Below are positions 1 to 5,192 of a stretch of DNA of 6,297 nucleotides, one piece after another. Source of the DNA: Betaproteobacteria bacterium (GTDB lineage Bacteria; Pseudomonadota; Gammaproteobacteria; Burkholderiales; Usitatibacteraceae); assembly GCA_003105245.1 (NCBI GenBank), contig PQAI01000146.1, forward strand, positions 18,274 to 24,570. The letters are read 5' to 3'. The notes under the pieces are model-generated. The model made no database searches. It was not told the DNA's origin and was given only the letters and a program-made list of their open reading frames with translations. Numbering within the stretch: the stretch's first letter is position 1; the number at the start of each line of letters is the position of its first letter. Both the position numbers and the translations under genes were made by a program.

Positions 1-6
1 TCGAAA

Positions 7-19
7 GTAACCAGGTTAC
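7..19. promoter_or_regulatory. perfect 13-bp inverted repeat, candidate operator
   Basis: The sequence GTAACC-A-GGTTAC is a perfect dyad with 6-bp arms around a single A. It lies 21 nt upstream of the TATAAT box, so it covers the -35 zone of the promoter inferred for the regulator gene. It is AT-richer than the coding DNA around it. A regulator binding site (autoregulation or an outside factor) is an inference from position and symmetry only. OmpR-class regulators more often bind direct repeats, so the binder could be a different protein. Confidence 0.45.
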
Positions 20-40
20 AAAGCAGGAAGACCTGTCCCC

Positions 41-46
41 TATAAT
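41..46 (+). promoter_or_regulatory. -10 box (TATAAT) of the pdsR promoter, probably giving a leaderless transcript
   Basis: A consensus TATAAT hexamer lies 7 nt before the ATG at 54. Transcription from such a box normally starts 6-8 nt past its 3' end, which puts the first transcribed base at about 53-54, on or next to the start codon. No good -35 hexamer is present: the best candidate, TTACAA at 16-21, has a 19-bp spacer and matches poorly. No Shine-Dalgarno sequence lies at proper distance; the purine run at 25-31 is too far from the ATG. The picture fits an activator-dependent promoter making a leaderless mRNA, which is inferred. Confidence 0.55.
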
Positions 47-47
47 C

Positions 48-61
48 CGGGGCATGCCCCG
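48..61. repeat. 14-bp perfect palindrome centred on the start codon of pdsR
   Basis: CGGGGCATGCCCCG reads the same on both strands and has the ATG (54-56) at its centre. In RNA it could fold as a 5-bp GC stem (48-52 with 57-61) with a CAUG loop exposing the start codon. An alternative pairing of CCCC 37-40 with GGGG 49-52 is mutually exclusive with it. These structures matter only if a transcript begins upstream of about 37. It may also be a DNA-level site or chance in a GC-rich genome. Confidence 0.4.
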
Positions 62-749
62 CCGCATCGCGCTCGTCGAGGACGACGCCACGATCCGCCA
101 GAACTACGCCGACGCCCTCGGGCGCGCGGGCTACGAGGTGCAGGCCTTCGCGGACAGGCCGCAGGCGATGCGCTCCCTCGCCACGCGGCTGCCGGACCTC
201 GCCATCATCGACATCGGCCTGGGCGCCGAGATCGACGGCGGCTTCGCGCTGTGCCGCGAGCTGCGCGCGATGTCGGCCACGCTCCCCATCATCTTCCTGT
301 CGGCGCGCGACACCGACATCGACATCGTGTCGGGCCTGCGCCTGGGCGCCGACGACTACCTCACCAAGGACGCGAGCCTGCCGCATCTCCTCGCGCGCAT
401 CGCGGCGCTCTTCCGGCGGGTGGAAGCCGCGCGCGAGCCCCCGAAGGACGACGAGCGCATCGTGCGCGGGCCGCTGGAGCTCGACGCCGCCCGGATGACG
501 GCGCTGTGGCGGGGCTCGCCCGTCGACCTCACCGTGACGGAATTCTGGATGGTGCGCTCGCTCGCCCGCCACCCGGGCCACGTGAAGGACCGCGACACGC
601 TCATGCGCGACGCCGAGATGGTCGTCGACGACGGCACCATCACCTCGCACGTGAAGCGCATCCGCAGGAAGTTCCAGGCCGTCGATCCCGCCTTCGAGGC
701 GATCGAGACGGTCTACGGCATGGGCTACCGCTGGACGGAGCGGCCGTGA
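54..749 (+). CDS. pdsR: OmpR/PhoB-class response regulator, PdsR-like (proteobacterial dedicated sortase system)
   Basis: This 231-aa DNA-binding response regulator should be phosphorylated by the kinase encoded at 1678-3294 and bind DNA as a dimer. The receiver domain (about 4-122) has the acidic pocket D10/D11, phospho-acceptor D53, switch residue S83 and K105. The usual Pro after that Lys is Asp106 (TKDASLPHL). The C-terminal winged helix spans about 138-229, with a recognition helix near 194-208 (TITSHVKRIRRKF) and the family-typical ETVYGMGYRW end. The segments GLGAEIDGGFxLCRELRA and SGLRLGADDYLTKD with LPHLLARIAALFRR match my memory of PdsR, the regulator named for its association with a variant sortase. 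The subfamily label comes from recalled motifs. No sortase is in the window, so the regulon is open. The start is fixed by the TATAAT box 7 nt upstream and by the receiver domain beginning at once. The stop overlaps the next gene by 4 nt. Confidence 0.85.
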   Translation: MPRRIALVEDDATIRQNYADALGRAGYEVQAFADRPQAMRSLATRLPDLAIIDIGLGAEIDGGFALCRELRAMSATLPIIFLSARDTDIDIVSGLRLGADDYLTKDASLPHLLARIAALFRRVEAAREPPKDDERIVRGPLELDAARMTALWRGSPVDLTVTEFWMVRSLARHPGHVKDRDTLMRDAEMVVDDGTITSHVKRIRRKFQAVDPAFEAIETVYGMGYRWTERP

Positions 750-1669
750 GGCGCAATGCCGCGGCGGCGGCGGCCGCGGGCCTCCTTCCTCTCACCTGCG
801 CCGCGCAGCCCGTCGCCTGGCACCTGGAGGTCGCGAACGACGTCGCCTTCCACACGGACCGCTGGTACACGAGCGGCGTGCGGCTCTACCGCTCCGCGGC
901 GCTCGACGCGGGCTCTCCCGTCGCCTCCTTCCTGCGGCTGCCGTCGGCCAGCGCCCAGCGCCTGGACCTCGGCGTGATCCAGGACGTGTACACGAGCGAC
1001 CCGTACGCCGCGCCCGAGGTGCCCGACCGGCCCAACGCCGCGCGCCTGCTCTTCTCCGCGGCGCGCCACGACCTCTCCGCCGACACGCTCGCTACCCTGG
1101 GAATCGACGCGGGCGTGAGCGGACCGGCGGCCCGCGGCGAGCAGGCGCAGCGTCTCGTCCACCGCATCGTCCCCGCGCCGAAGACCGACTGGTCCGTGCA
1201 GGTCGACAACCGCACCGACGTCCAGGTGGTGGGCGCGTGGTCGCACCGCATCGCGCAGGGCGCCGTTCCCGGCGCGATCGTGCTGCACGGCGGAGGCTCG
1301 GCGGGGACGCTGTTGGCCTTCGGCCATGCGGGCATCGAATGGCGCAGCGACGGGCCGGCGGTGGCCGCGAACCCGCTGCTCCGCTTCGCCGCGACGCCAC
1401 CGCTTCCGCGCGCGGCCGGGGGCTTCACTTTCTTCGCCGGCGCGAGCCTGCGCGCGGTGGGCCGGAACCGCCTGCTCGAGCGCCGCGGCGACGACCCGAA
1501 GCCCGAGGCGGCCGCCGAGCGCCGCGTCACGCGCGTGGCGGCCGGGGTCGCCTGGTCGGGAAGCTGGGGCGCGGCCACGCTGGGCCTCGCCCAGGATTCG
1601 GCCGAGTTCGTGGGCCAGGCCGAGCCGCACCGCTTCGGCGCGCTCACGGTCTCGTTCCTGCTCGACTGA
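746..1669 (+). CDS. LpxR-family (DUF2219) outer-membrane protein, probable lipid A 3'-O-deacylase relative
   Basis: This 307-aa protein starts at a GTG whose last bases form the TGA of the regulator gene (GTGA overlap); GGAG at 737-740 serves as ribosome binding site. The N-terminus (MRR, an Ala-rich core, then LTCAA before Q21) reads as a Sec signal peptide, with cleavage probably after A20. The mature start carries the LpxR hallmark: ND (N31-D32) followed by TDRWYTSGVRL with S43. H139 lies in the segment GEQAQRLVHRI, about where Salmonella LpxR has its catalytic His122. LpxR is a 12-stranded barrel that removes the 3'-acyloxyacyl chain of lipid A by a Ca2+-dependent, phospholipase A2-like mechanism. 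Alternating strands such as GGFTFFAGASLRAVG and the 307-aa length fit a barrel. Enzyme activity is inferred from family. Oddities: it sits between a regulator and its kinase, and ends FLLD rather than in an aromatic residue. An inactive barrel or a sensor accessory are alternatives. Confidence 0.78.
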   Translation: MRRNAAAAAAAGLLPLTCAAQPVAWHLEVANDVAFHTDRWYTSGVRLYRSAALDAGSPVASFLRLPSASAQRLDLGVIQDVYTSDPYAAPEVPDRPNAARLLFSAARHDLSADTLATLGIDAGVSGPAARGEQAQRLVHRIVPAPKTDWSVQVDNRTDVQVVGAWSHRIAQGAVPGAIVLHGGGSAGTLLAFGHAGIEWRSDGPAVAANPLLRFAATPPLPRAAGGFTFFAGASLRAVGRNRLLERRGDDPKPEAAAERRVTRVAAGVAWSGSWGAATLGLAQDSAEFVGQAEPHRFGALTVSFLLD

Positions 1670-1677
1670 GCGCCGCC

Positions 1678-3294
1678 ATGGACGCCGCCTTCGTGCACGG
1701 CATCCGCTTCCGGCTCTTCCTGGCATCGCTGGTGCTGCTCGCGATCCCGGTCCTCGCGGCGCAGTTCATCAGCCGCATGGAGACGTTCCTCCGCGGCGCC
1801 CAGGAGCAGGACATCGCGGTGACCGCGCGCGCGGTGGCCTCGGCGCTTTCCGACCGGCCGGCGCTCTTTCCGCCCGGCGGCGGCGTCGCGGGCGATCCGG
1901 AGGACGAGGAACGCCGCCGCATCGTGGGGCTCTTCGCCGCCGCCGACCCCGTGGCCGCGGCGAGCCTGGGCCGCGCCTACGTGCCCTCGGAGGAGATCGA
2001 GCGCTTCCTCGAGATCATGGGACGCCGGGCCTCGCGGCTGTGGGTGGTGGACACGCGCTCGCGCGTGCGCGGGCTCTCCGGGTCGCTGCGCGAGCCGACC
2101 CCGGCGCGCGGGGAAGCGCCGAAGGCGGCCATCGCCTCGTGGCTCAAGCCCCTGGTCTCCCTCGTCGTCTCCGCGCCGCAGGTGCCCGCGGGGGACGAGT
2201 CCAAGCCCGTGCGCGCCCAGATCGACCGCGCCCTCATCGGCGTGTCCTCGACCTACTGGCGAGGCACGCGCGACCGCGAGGTGGCCATCGTCTCCGCGGC
2301 GCAGCCGGTCTTCGTGGGCGACGACATCGTGGGCGCCGTGGTGGTGGAAGAGACCACGGCCCCGATCCTGCTTCTTCGCCAGTCGGCCCTCGAGAACCTC
2401 ATCGCCGTCACGCTCGCCGTGTGCGTGGCCGCCTTCGCGATCCTGCTCCTCTTCGCGAGCCGCCTCGCGGCGCGCATCCGCCGCCTGCACGCGCAGGCCG
2501 AGGCGGCCATCGACGCCCAGGGGCGCATCCGCGGCTCGATCGCGGTCTCCGGGGCGAAGGACGAGATCGGCGACCTCGAGCGCACGATGGCCGCGGTGCT
2601 GGGCCGCCTTCGCGACTACAACGCGTACCTCGAGCAGATGGCCTCGCGCCTGTCGCACGAGCTGCGCACGCCCGTGGCCGTGGTGCGCTCCTCGCTCGAC
2701 AACCTGCGCAGCCAATCCCCCGGGGGCGAGGCGGGGGTCTACCTCGACCGCGCGGGCGAGGGCGTGGAGCGGCTCTCCCGGCTCGTCTCGCGGCTCTCGG
2801 AAGGCACGCGCCTGGAGAAGATGCTGGAGAGCGCCGAGCGCGAGAGCTTCGACCTCGCGGCTGTCGTGGGAGGTTGCGTCGAGGGTTATCGAAGCGCGTA
2901 CCCGGGGCGCGAGTTCGCAGCCGACCTTCCCGCGGGCCCCGTGCCGATGTCGGGCGTGCCCGACGCCATCGCCCAGCTTCTCGACAAGCTGGTGGAGAAC
3001 GCCCTCGACTTCGCGCCCCCGGGCACCGCGATCCGCGTCGCGCTCTCGGCCGACCCCCGCACCGCCCGCCTTTCCGTGGCCAACGCGGGCCCGCCCATCC
3101 CGCCCGGCGTGGCTCCGCGGCTCTTCGACGCGATGGTTTCGGCGCGCGACCAGGGCCAGGGCCGCGGCGGGCACCTCGGCCTGGGGCTCGCGATCGTGCG
3201 CCTGGTGGCGGTCCACCACGGCGGGAGCGCGCGCGCCGTGAACCTGCCGGAGGGCCGGGGAGTGCTCTTCGAGGTGGAGCTCGCGCGGTCGTAG
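1678..3294 (+). CDS. pdsS: sensor histidine kinase, PdsS-like, partner of the regulator at 54-749
   Basis: This is a 538-aa inner-membrane kinase. TM1 spans about 10-30 and a periplasmic sensor region about 31-238. TM2 spans about 241-260, and a HAMP-like linker with KDEIGDLERTM runs to about 315. The dimerisation domain has phospho-acceptor H327 in SRLSHELRTPVAVVRSSLDNL, and the ATPase domain has N441 in LDKLVENALDF. The G2 stretch is HLGLGLAIV (499-507). The HATPase G1 box is unusual: Asn469 (VANAGPPIP) replaces the usual Asp of DxGxG. The strings EQMASRLSHELRTPVAVVRSSLDNL, CVEGYR and LFDAMVS match my memory of the dedicated-sortase kinase family, whose members I recall as longer (about 700 aa), so this one may have a smaller sensor. 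The ATG lies 8 nt after the LpxR-like gene with no clear Shine-Dalgarno, suggesting coupled translation. The same frame is open further upstream, but TM1 directly after this ATG supports the start. Confidence 0.85.
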   Translation: MDAAFVHGIRFRLFLASLVLLAIPVLAAQFISRMETFLRGAQEQDIAVTARAVASALSDRPALFPPGGGVAGDPEDEERRRIVGLFAAADPVAAASLGRAYVPSEEIERFLEIMGRRASRLWVVDTRSRVRGLSGSLREPTPARGEAPKAAIASWLKPLVSLVVSAPQVPAGDESKPVRAQIDRALIGVSSTYWRGTRDREVAIVSAAQPVFVGDDIVGAVVVEETTAPILLLRQSALENLIAVTLAVCVAAFAILLLFASRLAARIRRLHAQAEAAIDAQGRIRGSIAVSGAKDEIGDLERTMAAVLGRLRDYNAYLEQMASRLSHELRTPVAVVRSSLDNLRSQSPGGEAGVYLDRAGEGVERLSRLVSRLSEGTRLEKMLESAERESFDLAAVVGGCVEGYRSAYPGREFAADLPAGPVPMSGVPDAIAQLLDKLVENALDFAPPGTAIRVALSADPRTARLSVANAGPPIPPGVAPRLFDAMVSARDQGQGRGGHLGLGLAIVRLVAVHHGGSARAVNLPEGRGVLFEVELARS

Positions 3295-3336
3295 GCTAAA
3301 CTGAGGGGGCGAATTCCCTGGCGAAAGCGCTGGACC

Positions 3337-3561
3337 GTGGCCCGAATCCTCCTCCTGCTGGCAATCGGCTTCGTCATCTACCTCGTCTTCCGGGGCTTCT
3401 TCCGCTCGCAGGTGGGGGACGCGAAGCCCTCGGAGCCGAAGGACGTCGAGGACATGGTCGCCTGCTCGATCTGCGGCGTGAACATGCCCCGCAGCGAGTC
3501 GAAGGAGGAGGGCGGCAAGGTCACCTGCCGCGACCCGTCGGCCTGCAGGCACGCGAAATGA
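3337..3561 (+). CDS. PP0621-family small membrane protein with Cys-rich zinc-type tail
   Basis: This 74-aa protein starts at GTG with a single hydrophobic segment (about 3-22, ILLLLAIGFVIYLVFRGFF), followed by a charged linker and a cytoplasmic-type tail. The tail contains C43-x2-C46-G-V-N-M-P-R-S-E and then C64, C70 and H72, a likely metal-binding set. The pattern (short TM, CxxCGxxxPRSE, a Gly pair, a second Cys group) is that of the PP0621 family, commonly encoded next to pilS in Beta- and Gammaproteobacteria; its function is unknown. Its ATGA overlap with pilS suggests that the product works with, or is translationally coupled to, the pilus sensor. The GTG is chosen because the TM begins immediately. 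There is no strong ribosome binding site, and the 42-nt gap before it shows no convincing terminator or promoter. Confidence 0.8.
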   Translation: MARILLLLAIGFVIYLVFRGFFRSQVGDAKPSEPKDVEDMVACSICGVNMPRSESKEEGGKVTCRDPSACRHAK

Positions 3562-5192
3562 CGCCCGCCGCCCTCGCCCCCGGGGCCCTCGCCGACCGGA
3601 TCCGCGCCGGGGGGCGAGCGCCCATGACCACGGCGGGCGACGACACGGCCTGGCGCACGCTCGTCGTCTTCTCGGCCTACCGCGTCGTGCTGGCGCTCGG
3701 TCTCTCGGGCGCCTACGCCTTCCTCAACGCGTTCTTCCAGCTCGGCACGCTGCAGCCGGGGCTCGCGGTCACCACGCTCGTCACCTACGCCGTGGCCTCC
3801 GTGCTGCTGGTGGTGCCGGCGCTGCTTCGCGAACCCCGGCTCTCGCTGCAGGTGACGGCGGCGGTCTTCGTCGACGTGCTGGCCATCGTCGTCCTCATGC
3901 ACACGAGCGGCGGCATCCGCTCCGGCATCGGCGTGTCGCTGCTCATCTCGCTCGCGGCCGCGGGCCTCATCACGCGCGGCCGGCTCGTGTTCTTCCACTC
4001 GGCGGTGGCGGCCATCGCGATCCTGGTCGAGCAGGCCTTCCAGATGTGGCGCTTCGACGCGCCGGCGAGCGACTTCGTGCAGTCGGGGCTCACCAGCATG
4101 GCGCTCTTCGCCACGGCGGGCCTGGGCTGGACGCTGGCCCGCTACGCGCGCACCAGCGAGACGATCGCCGAGCAGCGCACCATCGACCTCGCCAACCTCT
4201 CGCAGATCAACGAGCTGGTCATCCGCGACATGCAGGACGGCTTCCTCGTGGTGGACCCGGAAGGCACCATCCGGCAGAGCAACCCGCGCGCGGTGCAGCT
4301 CCTGGGGCCGCTGCCGGCCGGCCGCCGGCCGCTGCTCGCCGAGTACTCCCCGGAAATCGCGCAGCTCATGGAGCTGTGGCGGCGCGGGCCGGAGGTCACC
4401 TACGCGCCGCTGCGCACCCCGCGCTCCTCCTCGGAGCTCGGGGTGCGCTTCGTTCCCATCGGCGGGGGGGAGACGCCGCCCACGGTGGTGTTCGTGGAGG
4501 ACGTGGGCCGGCTGCGCGCCCAGGCGCAGCAGCTCAAGCTCGTGGCCCTGGGGCGCCTGACCGCCTCCATCGCGCACGAGATCCGCAATCCGCTCTCGTC
4601 CATCAACCACGCCGCCGAGCTCCTCGGGGAGAGCGAGCCCGCGCAGGCGGGCGACGAGCGCCTGCTCACGATCATCCGCGACAACGTGCACCGGCTGGAC
4701 CGCATCGTGGAGGAGATCCTCTACCTCAACCGGCGCGACCGGGCAGAGCCGGAGGACATCGACTCGCGCGCCTTCCTGGAGCAGTTCGTGGCCGACTTCT
4801 GCTCCAACGAGAAGGTGCCCCCCGACGGCGTGGTGCTCGACGTGCGCACGGCGCTGCGGATGCGCTTCGACCGCCAGCACCTGCACCAGGTGCTGTGGAA
4901 CCTCATGCGCAACGCCTGGCGGCACGGCCTCAAGCTGCGCGGGTCGCTGCGCGTGAGCCTCTCGCCGGCCGACACGCCCGGCATGCTCGCGCTGGAAGTC
5001 GCCGACGACGGGCCCGGGGTGTCCCCGCTCGCCCAGGTGCACCTCTTCGAGCCCTTCTTCACCACCGAGGCCCAGGGCACTGGACTGGGCCTGTACATCG
5101 CGCGCGAGCTCTGCGAGGGCAACGGCGCGCGCGTCGAATACCGCGAGGGCGGCCCCGGCGGGCGCTTCCGCGTCACCCTGAAAGGCACCTGA
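3558..5192 (+). CDS. pilS: type IV pilus sensor histidine kinase PilS
   Basis: This is a 544-aa membrane kinase that phosphorylates PilR. Six hydrophobic segments lie at about 34-58, 69-90, 97-114, 123-139, 143-162 and 173-194, the PilS topology with very short periplasmic loops. A PAS domain follows (about 217-325, starting INELVIRDMQDGFLVVDPEG). The kinase core has H340 in SIAHEIRNPLSSINHAAELL, N452 in LWNLMRNAWRHG, D484 in DDGPGV and GTGLGLYIARELC (507-519). The best-studied PilS, from Pseudomonas aeruginosa, is polar and senses pilin levels in the membrane. The start at 3558 overlaps the preceding stop by 4 nt (ATGA). The alternative ATG at 3624 (residue 23, MTTAGDDTAWRTL) would give 522 aa and resembles the usual PilS N-terminus better, since the first 22 residues are low-complexity Ala/Gly/Pro. 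The stop overlaps the pilR start by 1 nt. Confidence 0.93.
   Translation: MTPAALAPGALADRIRAGGRAPMTTAGDDTAWRTLVVFSAYRVVLALGLSGAYAFLNAFFQLGTLQPGLAVTTLVTYAVASVLLVVPALLREPRLSLQVTAAVFVDVLAIVVLMHTSGGIRSGIGVSLLISLAAAGLITRGRLVFFHSAVAAIAILVEQAFQMWRFDAPASDFVQSGLTSMALFATAGLGWTLARYARTSETIAEQRTIDLANLSQINELVIRDMQDGFLVVDPEGTIRQSNPRAVQLLGPLPAGRRPLLAEYSPEIAQLMELWRRGPEVTYAPLRTPRSSSELGVRFVPIGGGETPPTVVFVEDVGRLRAQAQQLKLVALGRLTASIAHEIRNPLSSINHAAELLGESEPAQAGDERLLTIIRDNVHRLDRIVEEILYLNRRDRAEPEDIDSRAFLEQFVADFCSNEKVPPDGVVLDVRTALRMRFDRQHLHQVLWNLMRNAWRHGLKLRGSLRVSLSPADTPGMLALEVADDGPGVSPLAQVHLFEPFFTTEAQGTGLGLYIARELCEGNGARVEYREGGPGGRFRVTLKGT
5181..5185 (+). promoter_or_regulatory. ribosome binding site of pilR (AAAGG) inside the pilS 3' end
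   Basis: AAAGG ends 6 nt before the ATG at 5192, inside the last pilS codons. It supports the TGATG start, where the pilS stop and pilR start share one base, and so translational coupling of kinase and regulator. Confidence 0.5.

Noticed and set aside
251..745. upstream extension of the LpxR-like frame to an ATG at 251
   Set aside because: The added residues are Arg/Ala-rich shadow translation of the regulator gene, and would bury the signal peptide that begins at GTG 746.
1237..1677. upstream extension of the kinase frame to 1237
   Set aside because: The extra part is a low-complexity shadow of the LpxR-like gene. The first TM segment follows ATG 1678 directly.
3295..3336. TAAACT at 3297-3302 as a -10 box, a 5-bp hairpin at 3304-3319 as a terminator, and the mini-hairpin GCGAAAGC at 3321-3328
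   Set aside because: The hexamer matches TATAAT at four of six bases and has no -35 partner. The hairpin contains a G-T pair and has no T-run. The 8-base mini-hairpin is too short to separate from chance.
886..3552. 888-codon open frame on the minus strand, and similar long minus-strand frames at 3378-5042 and 4721-6043
   Set aside because: They lie antisense to genes with intact family motifs. Their translations are low-complexity, rich in Arg, Ala, Gly, His and Glu without recognisable domains, as expected of shadow frames in GC-rich DNA.
4464..4470. run of seven G in pilS as a possible slippage or phase-variation site
   Set aside because: The reading frame is continuous with intact PAS and kinase motifs on both sides, and a seven-base G run is not surprising in DNA of this composition.
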